This document shows, in pieces, positions 55,001 through 64,000 of a stretch of 64,000 bases of DNA. The number at the start of each line of letters is the position of its first letter. Position 1 is the stretch's first letter. Location: the NCBI RefSeq assembly GCF_001546115.1, contig NZ_KQ955208.1, forward strand, positions 1,888,321 to 1,952,320, read 5' to 3'. Source of the DNA: Paracoccus aminovorans (lineage in GTDB: Bacteria > Pseudomonadota > Alphaproteobacteria > Rhodobacterales > Rhodobacteraceae). The translations under genes were made by a program, and so were the position numbers. A model generated the notes under the pieces. That model saw only the letters and a program-made list of their open reading frames with translations. It did not search any database and was not told the origin of the DNA.

Positions 55001-56920
55001 TTACTTGCGCTTGTCGTCGCCGAGATCCTCGAAATCGGCGTCGACAATCTCGTCATCCACGTCGCGCGGGCCGGGCTCGTCATCACCCGCATCGGCGCTG
55101 CCGCCTTCGGCCTGGCTGGCCTTGTAGATGGCTTCGCCCAGCTTCATCGAGGCGTCCATAAGGTTCTGGATGCCGCCCTTGATCTTGCCGGCATCCTCGG
55201 ACTTCAGCGCATCTTCCAGCGCGCCGACGGCCAGCTCGATGGCCTCGACGGTCGAGCCGTCCACCTTGTCGCCATGCTCTTCCAGCGACTTCTTGGTGGT
55301 GTGGATCAGGCTTTCGGCCTGGTTGCGGGCCTCGACCAGTTCCTTGCGCTTCTTGTCGGCATCGGCATTGGCCTCGGCGTCCTTGACCATCTTCTCGATC
55401 TCGTCGTCCGAGAGACCGCCCGAGGCCTGGATGGTGATCTTCTGCTCTTTCCCGGTGCCCTTGTCCTTGGCGGAAACCGAGACGATGCCGTTGGCGTCGA
55501 TGTCGAAGGTCACCTCGATCTGCGGCATGCCGCGCGGCGCCGGCGGGATGTTTTCCAGGTTGAACTGGCCCAGAAGCTTGTTGTCGGCGGCCATCTCGCG
55601 CTCGCCCTGGAACACCCGGATCGTCACGGCGTTCTGGTTGTCCTCGGCGGTCGAGAAGATCTGCGACTTCTTGGTCGGGATCGTGGTGTTGCGGTCGATC
55701 AGCCGGGTGAAGACGCCACCCAGCGTCTCGATGCCCAGGGACAGCGGCGTCACGTCCAGCAGGACCACGTCCTTGACGTCGCCTTGCAGCACGCCGGCCT
55801 GGATGGCGGCGCCAAGCGCCACGACCTCGTCCGGGTTCACGCCCTTGTGCGGCTCCTTGCCGAAAAAGCTGGTCACTTCCTCGACCACCTTCGGCATCCG
55901 GGTCATGCCGCCGACCAGCACGATCTCGTCGATGTCGCCCTTGGACATGCCGGCATCCTTCAGCGCGTCCTGGACGGGCTTCATGGTGCGCTTGATCAGG
56001 TCGCCGACCAGGCTTTCCAGCTTGGCGCGGGTCAGTTTCATGACCATGTGCAGCGGCGTGCCGGTGTTCTTGTCCATCGAGATGAACGGCTGGTTGATCT
56101 CGGTCTGGCTCGAGCTCGACAGCTCGATCTTGGCCTTCTCGGCCGCCTCTTTCAGGCGCTGCAGCGCCATCTTGTCCTTGGTCAGGTCGACGCCATGCTC
56201 TTTCTTGAACTCCTCGGCGAGGTAGTTCACGATCCGCATGTCGAAGTCCTCGCCACCCAGGAAGGTGTCGCCGTTGGTGGACTTCACCTCGAAGAGGCCG
56301 TCATCGATCTCCAGGATGGTGATGTCGAAGGTGCCGCCGCCAAGGTCATAGACCGCGATGGTTTTCGATTCCTTCTTGTCCAGGCCATAGGCCAGCGCGG
56401 CCGCGGTCGGCTCGTTGATGATGCGCAGGACTTCCAGGCCCGCGATCTTGCCGGCGTCCTTGGTGGCCTGACGCTGGGCGTCGTTGAAATAGGCCGGGAC
56501 GGTGATGACGGCCTGCGTCACCGGCTCGCCCAGATAGCTCTCGGCGGTTTCCTTCATCTTCTGCAGGATGACGGCGGAGATCTGGCTGGGCGAGTATTTC
56601 TCGTCCCGGACCTCGACCCAGGCGTCGCCATTGCCACCGTCGACGATGGCATAGGGCACCAGTTTTTTGTCCTTTTCCACCTCGGCGTCGGTGGTGCGGC
56701 GGCCGATCAGGCGTTTGACGGCGAAGATGGTGTTCGAGGGGTTGGTCACCGCCTGCCGCTTCGCGGGCTGGCCGACCAGGCGTTCGTTGTCGGTGAAGGC
56801 CACGATCGACGGCGTCGTGCGCGCGCCTTCCGAGTTCTCGATGACCTTCGGCTGGCTGCCGTCCATGATGGCGACGCAGCTGTTGGTGGTCCCGAGGTCG
56901 ATGCCGATGACTTTAGACAT
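55001..56920 (-). CDS. dnaK: Molecular chaperone DnaK
   Basis: A 639-residue Hsp70. The N-terminal ATPase has [17 protein letters not shown], the phosphate loops [17 protein letters not shown] and [14 protein letters not shown], and [12 protein letters not shown]. The linker and substrate domain include [18 protein letters not shown]. The acidic C-terminal end is [17 protein letters not shown]. It folds and protects proteins with DnaJ and GrpE. A good -35/-10 pair lies about 120 bp upstream. grpE is not in the window. Confidence 0.99.
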   Translation of the reverse strand: MSKVIGIDLGTTNSCVAIMDGSQPKVIENSEGARTTPSIVAFTDNERLVGQPAKRQAVTNPSNTIFAVKRLIGRRTTDAEVEKDKKLVPYAIVDGGNGDAWVEVRDEKYSPSQISAVILQKMKETAESYLGEPVTQAVITVPAYFNDAQRQATKDAGKIAGLEVLRIINEPTAAALAYGLDKKESKTIAVYDLGGGTFDITILEIDDGLFEVKSTNGDTFLGGEDFDMRIVNYLAEEFKKEHGVDLTKDKMALQRLKEAAEKAKIELSSSSQTEINQPFISMDKNTGTPLHMVMKLTRAKLESLVGDLIKRTMKPVQDALKDAGMSKGDIDEIVLVGGMTRMPKVVEEVTSFFGKEPHKGVNPDEVVALGAAIQAGVLQGDVKDVVLLDVTPLSLGIETLGGVFTRLIDRNTTIPTKKSQIFSTAEDNQNAVTIRVFQGEREMAADNKLLGQFNLENIPPAPRGMPQIEVTFDIDANGIVSVSAKDKGTGKEQKITIQASGGLSDDEIEKMVKDAEANADADKKRKELVEARNQAESLIHTTKKSLEEHGDKVDGSTVEAIELAVGALEDALKSEDAGKIKGGIQNLMDASMKLGEAIYKASQAEGGSADAGDDEPGPRDVDDEIVDADFEDLGDDKRK

Positions 56921-57038
56921 ACAGTAACCTTTCTTGCGGCGATATTCTGGGCCTTGGGTCCGAAAGCGGCCCCCGAAGCCCGATCCCTGGATGGACCGAA
57001 GGGGACGGCGATCCGGGCCCTTCGATGTTCTGGAGGGC

Positions 57039-57067
57039 TATATAGGAAGGGGCTCGACGGGCTGCAA
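57039..57067 (-). promoter_or_regulatory. Candidate dnaK promoter
   Basis: Minus strand TTGCAG (57062-57067), 17 bases, TATATA (57039-57044), preceded by C-rich sequence (CCCCTTCC) as in heat-shock -10 regions. The predicted 5' leader of dnaK would be about 110 nt. Whether sigma-70 or sigma-32 uses it cannot be told. Confidence 0.5.
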
Positions 57068-57129
57068 CAGAGAGCCTGTCATAAAATCGAACGGTTTGCG
57101 CCCGGCCGCGCAGCCTGCGGCAAGCCGTC

Positions 57130-57993
57130 TCATCGCCCGGCCGACCAGCTGAGCGAGACCGCCTTGCGGGTGACGAATTCCGCCATCAGCCCGACCATCA
57201 ACAGCGCCAGCGTGGTATAGACCGGATAGGTCAGCGACGAGTTGCGGGGCGAGTAGTTGATGAAGGCAAAGCCCCGGGTCTGGTCGATGATGTGGAACAG
57301 CGGGTTCCAGGCGAACATGTGCAGCATGAAGCCGGGCATGGTGTTGGCGACGAACATCTTGCCGGAAAACACCATGTTCAGCCGCTGGTAGAATTGCGTC
57401 AGCACCTGCGCCGCCTGCGGCCACCAGGGCCGGATCGACAGGAAGATCAGCCCGATGCAGCAGCCCGAGAACCAGGCCATCAGCAGCATGGCATAGCAGG
57501 CCAGCGGATTGTCGATCACGATCGGCTGCAACAGATAGTGATAGGCCGACAGCACCACGATGGCCGAAAACGTCTGCTTGTAGAGCGAGGCCAGCGCCGC
57601 GGCCGAGATCATCACCGCCGTGTTCATCGGCCCGTGCTTCATCATCTGGTTGCTGGGGTTGCCGGCCCCCGCGACCGCGCCGATGGCCTGGGAATGGGCC
57701 ATGAACATGAAGACCCCGGTCATCAGGTAGACGATGAAATCGCCACGGATCGGCGACTTGCGCACGCCGATGATGACGAACATCAGCCAGAAGCCGGCGA
57801 TCATCGCCATGGCCTGCGCCACCGTCATCACCAGGCCGACCACGGCATTACGCTGGCCCTTGCGCAGATTGTTGACCGTGACGTGATAGATCAGCGACAG
57901 CGTGATGAACGCGGCCTCGATCATGTTGCGACTGCGGCGCTGGGTGAACATGCGTTTCGGGACTTTCTGGGCGGGATCTTTCCGTTGCGACAT
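57130..57993 (-). CDS. ABC-2-type polysaccharide export permease (KpsM-like)
   Basis: A 287-residue inner-membrane protein with about six helices and a basic cytoplasmic N-terminus (SQRKDPAQKVPKRMFTQRRSRN). The ABC-2 fold and motifs such as QFYQRLNMVFSGKM and WNPLFHIIDQTRGFAFINYS resemble capsule or O-polysaccharide exporters. The ATPase partner is not in the window. Its place beside cysQ, kdsB, galU, galE and glycosyltransferases supports a surface-polysaccharide role. The divergent neighbour cysQ starts 102 bp away. Confidence 0.83.
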   Translation of the reverse strand: MSQRKDPAQKVPKRMFTQRRSRNMIEAAFITLSLIYHVTVNNLRKGQRNAVVGLVMTVAQAMAMIAGFWLMFVIIGVRKSPIRGDFIVYLMTGVFMFMAHSQAIGAVAGAGNPSNQMMKHGPMNTAVMISAAALASLYKQTFSAIVVLSAYHYLLQPIVIDNPLACYAMLLMAWFSGCCIGLIFLSIRPWWPQAAQVLTQFYQRLNMVFSGKMFVANTMPGFMLHMFAWNPLFHIIDQTRGFAFINYSPRNSSLTYPVYTTLALLMVGLMAEFVTRKAVSLSWSAGR

Positions 57994-58095
57994 GCGGGGC
58001 GCTTGCCCTGCGCGGTTCGCCGCATCATAAGGAAGCGGACTGCCGTATTCAATCGGCGCCGCATTCCGGGAACGCCGGGACGGAAGGGAAAAAAC

Positions 58096-58893
58096 ATGCA
58101 ATTCGATCAGTTGATTGCCGAGATGCGTCGCCTGGCCCTGCGGGCCGGGGACGAGATCATGCGCATCTATGGCGCCGAGGATTTCGCGGTGCGGGCCAAA
58201 TCCGACGCCTCGCCGGTGACCGAGGCTGACGAGGCCGCCGACGCGCTGATCTCGGCCGGGCTGCGGGCGGCCTTCCCCGACATCGCGCTGGTGACCGAGG
58301 AGCAGGCCGCGACGCATGGCCAGCACCTTTCGACCTTCCTGATCGTCGATCCGCTGGACGGGACCAAGGAATTCGTGCAGCGCCGCGGCGATTTCACCGT
58401 CAATATCGCCTATGTCGAAAACGGCGTGCCGCGCTTCGGCGTGGTCTATGCCCCGGCCAAGGGCCGGCTGTTCTATACCACCGCCCAGGGCGGCTCGGTC
58501 GAGGAGAAGGGCCCCTTCGGCGAACAGCCGGGCGAGACGGTCGCCATCGGCGTGAACTCGATGCCCGACAACCGCGGGCTGATGGTCGTGGCCTCGAAAT
58601 CGCATCGCGACCAGGCCACGGACGACTATATCAACCGCTACGGCGTGCGCGACATGACCTCGGCCGGCTCATCGCTGAAATTCTGCCTGGTGGCGACGGG
58701 CGAGGCGGATCTGTATCCGCGCCTGGGCCGGACCATGGAATGGGACACGGCGGCGGGCGACGCGGTGCTGCGCGGCGCCGGCGGCGAGGTGGTGCGCTTC
58801 GACGACCATACGCCGCTGACCTATGGCAAGCCAGGTTTCGAGAACCCGTTCTTCATCGCCTTCGCCCCGGGCGTGCTGCTGGTCAAGGACTGA
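58096..58893 (+). CDS. cysQ: 3'(2'),5'-bisphosphate nucleotidase CysQ
   Basis: A 265-residue inositol-monophosphatase-fold enzyme that hydrolyses PAP from sulfate transfer. Metal motifs: VTEEQ, DPLDGTKEFV (residues about 88-97), and WDTAAGDAVLRGAGG near the C-terminus. SPVTEADEAAD fits CysQ rather than plain IMPase. ATG 58096 follows a purine-rich GGGAAAAAA. It is followed after 4 bp by kdsB, so co-transcribed; PAP recycling could serve sulfated polysaccharide or sulfate assimilation. Confidence 0.92.
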   Translation: MQFDQLIAEMRRLALRAGDEIMRIYGAEDFAVRAKSDASPVTEADEAADALISAGLRAAFPDIALVTEEQAATHGQHLSTFLIVDPLDGTKEFVQRRGDFTVNIAYVENGVPRFGVVYAPAKGRLFYTTAQGGSVEEKGPFGEQPGETVAIGVNSMPDNRGLMVVASKSHRDQATDDYINRYGVRDMTSAGSSLKFCLVATGEADLYPRLGRTMEWDTAAGDAVLRGAGGEVVRFDDHTPLTYGKPGFENPFFIAFAPGVLLVKD

Positions 58894-58897
58894 GCCC

Positions 58898-59698
58898 ATG
58901 TCGGTCGTCATCGTGATCCCCGCCCGGCATGCCTCGACGCGCTATCCGGGCAAGCCGCTGGTCGAGCTGCGCGGCGCCACGGGCGAGGGGCTGTCGCTGA
59001 TCCGCCGCAGCTGGCAGGCGGCGCAGGCCGTCGCCGGCGTGGACCGGGTGATCGTCGCCACCGACGACGCCCGCATTGCCGAGCATGCAGCCGGCTTCGG
59101 CGCCGAGGTGGCGATGACCTCGACCGCCGCGCGCAACGGCACCGAACGCTGCGCCGAGGCTGTGGCGGCGCTGGGGCTGATGCATGACATCGTGGTCAAC
59201 CTGCAGGGCGACGCGCCGCTGACGCCCGCGTGGTTCGTCGAGGAGCTGGTCGCGGGCCTCGCCGCCGATCCGGGCGCCGATGTGGCGACGCCGGTGCTGC
59301 GCTGCTCGGGCGCCATGCGGTCCGAACTGATCGCCGACCGGGTGGCGGGGCGCGTCGGCGGCACCACCGCCGTCTTTGGCCACGACCGCCGGGCGCTGTA
59401 TTTCAGCAAGGAAGTCATCCCCTATGCCGCCGCCGATTTCGGCCCCTCGGACCCGACGCCGGTGTTCCACCATGTCGGCGTCTATGCCTATCGCCCGGCG
59501 GCGCTGGCCGAATACCCGGGCTGGGACGAGGGCCGGCTGGAGGCGCTGGAGGGGCTGGAGCAGCTGCGCTTCCTGGAACGCGGCCGCCGCATCCTCTGCG
59601 TCGAGGTCGAGGCCCGCGGCCGCGAGTTCTGGGAGCTCAACAATCCATCCGACGTGCCCAAGCTCGAGGCAATGATGCAGCGGATGGGTATTGCTTAG
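58898..59698 (+). CDS. kdsB: CMP-3-deoxy-D-manno-octulosonate synthetase-like cytidylyltransferase
   Basis: A 266-residue nucleotidyltransferase. The nucleotide-binding start is VIVIPARHASTRYPGKPL. RNGTERCAEAV, NLQGDAPL (with the metal-binding Asp) and HHVGVYAYRPAAL match KdsB. The usual KdsB reads LQGDEP; here it is LQGDAP, so a related CMP-sugar product is possible. It activates KDO for LPS or capsule linkers. It directly follows cysQ. Confidence 0.85.
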   Translation: MSVVIVIPARHASTRYPGKPLVELRGATGEGLSLIRRSWQAAQAVAGVDRVIVATDDARIAEHAAGFGAEVAMTSTAARNGTERCAEAVAALGLMHDIVVNLQGDAPLTPAWFVEELVAGLAADPGADVATPVLRCSGAMRSELIADRVAGRVGGTTAVFGHDRRALYFSKEVIPYAAADFGPSDPTPVFHHVGVYAYRPAALAEYPGWDEGRLEALEGLEQLRFLERGRRILCVEVEARGREFWELNNPSDVPKLEAMMQRMGIA

Positions 59699-59704
59699 GC
59701 TAAT

Positions 59705-59726
59705 CGCGTTAAAGTAGACTAACGCG
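59705..59726. promoter_or_regulatory. Inverted repeat between kdsB and galU
   Basis: CGCGTTA-N8-TAACGCG, 7-bp arms, starts 7 bases after the kdsB stop in an AT-rich 280-bp gap. It could be a weak terminator hairpin or an operator for galU; no U-run follows. The rest of the gap shows no gene. Confidence 0.4.
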
Positions 59727-59979
59727 CAGTTCCGTGTTTGTTTAAGTTGTTCAAATCTGCGGCAGCATTCAAACGCGCCGGACGACGCCATTTTGAAATC
59801 AGAGGAATTCCGCTGGAACTCCACAGCCAATAGGCAGAAACTCGCTGCCAGCCGCCAAAAATTGAATCACTTTCGTCGTTTGCAGAAACCTGCGCGGGGT
59901 ATACGCACTTGTTGCGGAAGCCTCGTCAAAGAGGGATAAGCGTCGGGCTGTCGGCGCAAGAGATCAGGAGATCGGATCA

Positions 59980-60870
59980 ATGAACCGCAAAGTCACCAAG
60001 GCCATCTTTCCCGTCGCTGGCCTGGGCACCCGCTTCCTTCCGGCTACGAAAAGCATTCCCAAGGAAATCATGACCTTGGTCGACCGGCCGCTGATCCAAT
60101 ACGCCATCGACGAGGCGCGCGCGGCCGGAATCGAGGAATTCATCTTCGTCACCTCGCGCGGCAAGGGCGCGCTCGAGGATTACTTCGACCACGCGCACGA
60201 ACTGGAATCGAGCCTGAAGAAATCCGGCAAGACCGAGCTTCTGGACATCCTGCGCGGCACCAACATGGATTCGGGCGCCATCGCCTATGTCCGCCAGCAC
60301 AAGGCCCTGGGCCTGGGCCATGCGGTCTGGTGCGCCCGCCGCCTGCTGGGCGACGAGCCGGTCGCGGTCATCCTGACCGACGACGTCATCATGGGCGAGC
60401 CGCCCTGCCTGCAACAAATGATCGAGGCCTACAAGGAAACCGGCGGCACCATGGTCGCCACCATGGAAGTCCCGGCCGAAAAGACCAAGGCCTATGGTGT
60501 CCTGGACGTGGCCGAGGACATGGGCGCCATCGTCCGCGCCAAGGGCATGGTCGAGAAGCCCAAGGAAAACCCGCCCTCGAACCTGGCCGTCATCGGCCGC
60601 TACATCCTGGCGCCGACGGTCATGGACAACCTCAACAAGCTGAAGCAGGGCGCCGGCGGCGAGATCCAGCTGACCGACGCCATCGCCGACGAGATCGAGG
60701 AAGGCCGCGACGTCTTCGGCCTGCGCTTCCGCGGCCAGCGCTTCGACTGCGGCAGCAAGGCGGGCTTCCTGCAGGCCACCGTGGCCTTCGGCCTGGCGCG
60801 CGACGAGCTGAAGCACGAGTTCGCCGAATATCTCTCGGACATCACCGCGATGTACAAGGCGGCCGAATAA
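59980..60870 (+). CDS. galU: UTP--glucose-1-phosphate uridylyltransferase
   Basis: A 296-residue enzyme making UDP-glucose. Start KAIFPVAGLGTRFLPATKSIPKE is the GalU nucleotide-binding signature; LGLGHAVWCAR, VILTDDVIMG (Asp for metal) and VEKPKENPPSNLAVIGRY follow. ATG 59980 follows CAGGAG. galE begins 2 bases after its stop, so the pair supplies UDP-glucose and UDP-galactose to the glycosyltransferases downstream. Confidence 0.97.
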   Translation: MNRKVTKAIFPVAGLGTRFLPATKSIPKEIMTLVDRPLIQYAIDEARAAGIEEFIFVTSRGKGALEDYFDHAHELESSLKKSGKTELLDILRGTNMDSGAIAYVRQHKALGLGHAVWCARRLLGDEPVAVILTDDVIMGEPPCLQQMIEAYKETGGTMVATMEVPAEKTKAYGVLDVAEDMGAIVRAKGMVEKPKENPPSNLAVIGRYILAPTVMDNLNKLKQGAGGEIQLTDAIADEIEEGRDVFGLRFRGQRFDCGSKAGFLQATVAFGLARDELKHEFAEYLSDITAMYKAAE

Positions 60871-60872
60871 GC

Positions 60873-61871
60873 ATGACGGAAACGGTGCTGGTCACGGGCG
60901 GCGCGGGCTATATCGGCTCGCACGCCTGCAAGGCCCTGCGGGACGCGGGTTTCACCCCGGTCACCTATGACAACCTGTGCACGGGCTGGCAGGACGCGGT
61001 CAGGTTCGGGCCCTTCGAGCAGGGCGACCTGATGGACCGCGCCCGGCTGGATGCGGTCTTTGCCGCGCACAAGCCGGTCGCGGTGATGCATTTCGCCGCG
61101 CTGAGCCAGGTCGGCGAGGCCATGCGCGAGCCGGGCAAATACTGGCGCGGCAATGTCGGCGCCTCGCTGAACCTGATCGAGGCGACGCTGGCGGCGGGGG
61201 TGCGGAACTTCGTGTTTTCCTCGACCTGCGCCACCTATGGCGACCATGACGGCGTGGTGCTGGACGAGACGACCGCCCAGGCGCCGCTGAACGCCTATGG
61301 CGCCAGCAAGCGCGCGATCGAGGACATGCTGAAGGATTTCGGCGCCTCGGACGGGCTGCGCTCGGTGATCTTTCGCTATTTCAACGTCGCCGGCGCCGAC
61401 CCCGACGGCGAGGTGGGCGAGTTCCATCAGCCCGAGACGCATCTGATCCCGCTGATCCTGGACGCGGTGGACGGCAAGCGCGACGCGCTGACCATCCACG
61501 GCACCGACTATCCGACGCCGGACGGCACCTGCATCCGCGACTATGTCCATGTCATGGACCTGGTCGATGCGCATGTGCTGGGCCTGCGCCACCTCTTGGC
61601 CGGCAAGGTCGCGGATGGCGGGCACGAGGTCTTCTGCCTGGGCACCGGCAACGGCTTTTCCGTGCGCGAGGTGGTGGCCGAGGCGCGTCATGTCACCAAC
61701 CGCCCGGTGCCGATGGTCGAGGGCCCGCGCCGGGGCGGCGATGCGGTCAAGCTGGTCTCGGGCTCGGAAAAAGCGATCTCGGTCCTGGGCTGGAACCCGG
61801 CGCGCTCGACCATGCAGCAGATGGTGGCGGATGCCTGGCGCTGGCACCAGAATGGCGGCTATACCCGGTGA
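60873..61871 (+). CDS. galE: UDP-glucose 4-epimerase
   Basis: A 332-residue extended SDR. NAD motif VTGGAGYIGSHACKAL at the start; catalytic Ser/Thr in FSSTCATYGDH and the YxxxK as NAYGASK; RDYVHVMDLVDAH and YFNVAGADPDG complete the GalE signature. It interconverts UDP-glucose and UDP-galactose. Its stop TGA overlaps the GTG start of the next glycosyltransferase, so translation is coupled. Confidence 0.95.
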   Translation: MTETVLVTGGAGYIGSHACKALRDAGFTPVTYDNLCTGWQDAVRFGPFEQGDLMDRARLDAVFAAHKPVAVMHFAALSQVGEAMREPGKYWRGNVGASLNLIEATLAAGVRNFVFSSTCATYGDHDGVVLDETTAQAPLNAYGASKRAIEDMLKDFGASDGLRSVIFRYFNVAGADPDGEVGEFHQPETHLIPLILDAVDGKRDALTIHGTDYPTPDGTCIRDYVHVMDLVDAHVLGLRHLLAGKVADGGHEVFCLGTGNGFSVREVVAEARHVTNRPVPMVEGPRRGGDAVKLVSGSEKAISVLGWNPARSTMQQMVADAWRWHQNGGYTR

Positions 61872-62911
61872 AGGCCGGCGACCGGCGCGGTCCGCTGCGG
61901 CGCGGCTGGTCGGCCTGGCGGATGCGCGCCAAGCGGCGCCAGCTGATCCTGCGCGCCATGCGGGCGGGGCGGGGCCTGCAGCCGCTCGCCGACCGCACGG
62001 CGGCGATCCGGCCCGGCGACATCCTGGGCTTCGTCACGCTGCGGAACGAGATGCAGCGACTGCCCGAGTTCCTGGCGCATTACCGGGCCTTGGGCGTCGC
62101 GCATTTCCTGATGGTGGACAATGCCAGCACCGACGGCGGCGCGGATTACCTGCGCAGCCAGCCCGACGTCTCTTTATGGAGCGCGCCGGGCAGCTATCGC
62201 GAGGCGCGCTTCGGCATGGACTGGCTTTCGGCCCTGCTGCTGCGCCATGGCCGCGGGCATTGGTGCCTCAGCGTCGATGCCGACGAATTGCTGGTCTATC
62301 CGCATTGCGACAGCCGCGACCTGCGGGCGCTGACCGCGCATCTGGATGCGCAGGGCATCGCCGGCATGGGCGCGCTAATGCTGGACCTGTATCCGCAGGG
62401 GCCGCTGGACCAGGCGCCTGCGACCGGCAGCGTGACCGAGCGGCTGCCCTGGTTCGACCCCGGTCCCTATCGCTGCCAAGTCATGGCGCCGCGCCGCAAC
62501 CGCTGGGTGCAGGGCGGGGTGCGTGCGCGGGTGTTCTTCGCCGACCGGCCGAAACGTGCGCCGACGCTGAACAAGCTGCCGCTGATCCGCTGGCACTGGC
62601 GCTATGCCTATGTGAACTCGACCCATTCCATGCTGCCGGCGCGGCTGAACGACCTCTACGACGGGCCGGGCGATGCGCGGCTTTGCGGCGTGCTGCTGCA
62701 CAGCAAGTTCCTGCCCGACATCGCCGCCCGCTCGGCCGAGGAGCTGGCCCGGCGCCAGCATTTCGCCGATCCCGACGCCTATGCCGGCTATCACCGGGCA
62801 CTGACCGATGCGCCCGACCTGTGGCACGCGGACTCGGTGCGCTATCGCGACTGGCGGCAGCTGGTCGCGCTGGGTCTGATGGCGGGCGAGGGCTGGCCCG
62901 GCGACCCGTAA
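61868..62911 (+). CDS. Glycosyltransferase family 2-like protein (first of tandem pair)
   Basis: A 347-residue protein with a GTG start overlapping galE (GTGA). The Arg-rich N-terminus precedes a GT-A domain of the Glyco_tranf_2_4 type: FVTLRNEMQRLPEFL, then VDNASTDGGADYL, then CLSVDADELLVYPH with the D-x-D-like site, and RFGMDWLSALL. The end has LLHSKFLPDI. No membrane helix is seen. It likely adds a sugar to a surface or capsular glycan using a UDP sugar from galU/galE. A close paralogue follows. Confidence 0.85.
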   Translation: MKAGDRRGPLRRGWSAWRMRAKRRQLILRAMRAGRGLQPLADRTAAIRPGDILGFVTLRNEMQRLPEFLAHYRALGVAHFLMVDNASTDGGADYLRSQPDVSLWSAPGSYREARFGMDWLSALLLRHGRGHWCLSVDADELLVYPHCDSRDLRALTAHLDAQGIAGMGALMLDLYPQGPLDQAPATGSVTERLPWFDPGPYRCQVMAPRRNRWVQGGVRARVFFADRPKRAPTLNKLPLIRWHWRYAYVNSTHSMLPARLNDLYDGPGDARLCGVLLHSKFLPDIAARSAEELARRQHFADPDAYAGYHRALTDAPDLWHADSVRYRDWRQLVALGLMAGEGWPGDP

Positions 62912-62997
62912 GGAAACCGCTTGCGAAACCCCGCGCAACCACGCATGTCCCCTGACATGAAGCACGACCGTCACATTCAACCCACGGATGGTATGCG

Positions 62998-64000
62998 GTG
63001 CCCCGGCTGACGCGCTGGCCGATCTGGAAGCGGCTGCGCCGACGGGCGCGGCGGCAATGGCTGGTCGCCCGGGCGGTGCGCCGGGGGCGGGCGCTGCGCC
63101 CGGTCATGGACCGCACCCGCCGCATCGGGGCGGGCGAGATCCTGGCCTTCGTGACCCTGCGCAACGAATTGCCGCGCCTGCCGTATTTCCTTGCGCATTA
63201 CCGTCGGCTGGGCATCGGGCATTTCCTGGTCGTGGACAATGCCAGCAGCGACGGCAGCGCCGAATGGCTGGCCGAGCAGCCCGACGTCTCGCTGTGGCGG
63301 ACCGAGGCCAGCTACAAGGAATCGCGCTTCGGTATGGACTGGCTGAACTGCCTGTTGCGCCGCCACGGCAGCGGGCATTGGTGCCTGACCGTCGATCCCG
63401 ACGAATTCCTGGTCTATCCGCATCACGACACCCGGCCCTTGCAGGCGCTGACCGACTGGCTGGACGCGGGCGAGATCCGCTCCTTCTCGGCCATGCTCCT
63501 GGACATGTATCCCAAGGGCTCGCTCGAGGCCGAGCCCTATCGCCCCGGGCAGGACCCGTTCGAGATCGCGCGCTGGTTCGACCCGGCGAACTATACCATC
63601 CGCAAGAACAGCGAATACGGCAACCTGTGGATCCAGGGCGGGCCGCGCGGCCGCGCCTTCTTTGCCGACAATCCGCAGAATGGCCCGGCGCTGAACAAGA
63701 TCCCGCTGGTGCGCTGGGAACGCGGCTATGCCTATGTCAGCTCGACCCATATGCTGCTGCCGCGGGCGCTGAACCTGGTCTATGACCAGGACGGCGGCGA
63801 AAAGGCCTCGGGCTGCCTGCTGCACGCCAAGTTCCTGTCCACCTTCGTTCAGAAATCCGCCGAGGAGCTGACCCGGCGCCAGCATTACGCCGACAGCCAG
63901 GAATACCGCGCCTATCACTCGGGCCTGCAGGAGGACCCGGATTTCTGGTGCGCGCAGAGCCGCGAATTGCAGGACTGGCGCCAGCTCGAGGATCTGGGCC
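62998..64000 (+). CDS. Glycosyltransferase family 2-like protein (second of tandem pair, cut at window edge)
   Basis: 334 codons are visible, with a GTG start giving VPRLTRWPIWKRLRRRARRQ; no ATG is available in frame. The body repeats the features of the preceding gene: FVTLRNELPRLPYFLAHYRR, VDNASSDGSAEWL, CLTVDPDEFLVYPHH, RFGMDWLNCLLRRHG, and LLHAKFLSTF. It is clearly a tandem paralogue of roughly the same length, differing mainly in the middle (MLLDMYPKGSLEAEPYRP). The stop lies beyond the window. Confidence 0.85.
   Translation, partial: MPRLTRWPIWKRLRRRARRQWLVARAVRRGRALRPVMDRTRRIGAGEILAFVTLRNELPRLPYFLAHYRRLGIGHFLVVDNASSDGSAEWLAEQPDVSLWRTEASYKESRFGMDWLNCLLRRHGSGHWCLTVDPDEFLVYPHHDTRPLQALTDWLDAGEIRSFSAMLLDMYPKGSLEAEPYRPGQDPFEIARWFDPANYTIRKNSEYGNLWIQGGPRGRAFFADNPQNGPALNKIPLVRWERGYAYVSSTHMLLPRALNLVYDQDGGEKASGCLLHAKFLSTFVQKSAEELTRRQHYADSQEYRAYHSGLQEDPDFWCAQSRELQDWRQLEDLG

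Noticed and set aside
52826..57220. A 1464-codon + strand open frame antisense to radC, dnaJ and dnaK
   Set aside because: Long antisense frames opposite dnaK are a well-known artefact of its codon bias. The translation is low-complexity (His, Gly, Val, Asp, Leu) and has no domain, while dnaK and dnaJ on the other strand are unmistakable.

Overview
The window is about 64 kb of ordinary, GC-rich, gene-dense bacterial chromosome. It almost certainly comes from a Paracoccus species (Alphaproteobacteria, Rhodobacterales). Three things support this. The cytochrome bc1 operon encodes a cytochrome c1 with a very long Ala/Glu/Pro-rich acidic N-terminal extension, a hallmark of Paracoccus. The 394-residue aromatic aminotransferase closely resembles, from memory, the structurally characterised P. 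denitrificans enzyme without being identical. The Rieske protein and cytochrome b also resemble the P. denitrificans sequences. I see no insertion sequence, prophage, plasmid origin, CRISPR array or defence system, and only one tRNA gene.

Layout, left to right. 0-6 kb: tail of an I78-type inhibitor, tRNA-Ser(GCU), an acetolactate-synthase-like ThDP enzyme, smpB, a coupled sulfurtransferase/aromatic aminotransferase pair and a frameshifted unknown gene. 6-15 kb: a coiled-coil membrane protein, a BON/OmpA protein, ubiA/rsmE, a DUF1127 microprotein, msrA-prmA, a P1-family peptidase, a DsbD-N-like protein and a YqgE/AlgH protein. 15-20 kb: iron alcohol dehydrogenase and a complete Mla-type lipid transport operon. 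20-24 kb: a LysR regulator divergent from metF, a decayed gene and a lone DUF2235 phospholipase-like protein. 24-31.6 kb: PLP decarboxylase and Lrp regulator, rsmD with a flavoprotein reductase, peroxiredoxin, then an HxlR regulator facing a DUF1428-VOC-YceI-GST-GST run. 31.6-44 kb: valS, CbiX/DUF4202, NnrU, a split MnmC-like pair, rhomboid protease, gabT, accA, moaE-moaD-pgsA and a truncated haemoglobin. 44-49 kb: DUF429, uvrC, and a tightly overlapped SppA - 36-residue membrane peptide - SDR set, then ribokinase. 49-57 kb: the fbcFBC (bc1) operon, radC and dnaK-dnaJ. 57-64 kb: a polysaccharide ABC permease, cysQ, a KdsB-like CMP-sugar synthetase, galU, galE and two tandem glycosyltransferases, the last cut by the window edge.

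Two genome-architecture signals stand out more than any single gene. First, about nine copies of a 23-25 nt non-coding element (core GGGTATTT, then AAC, then a GAAGC-like tail) sit between genes, mostly just after stop codons and in the sense orientation; four lie in the 260 bp between gabT and accA. Second, five of the eleven convergent gene junctions end on one shared CTAG tetramer that supplies both TAG stops, leaving no room for a terminator. Also worth attention are the 36-residue membrane peptide, the divergent MnmD/FAD-oxidoreductase pair, the single-base frameshift near 5323 and the 15-bp tandem repeat inside the cytochrome c1 gene. I do not find a clearly new multi-gene system here.
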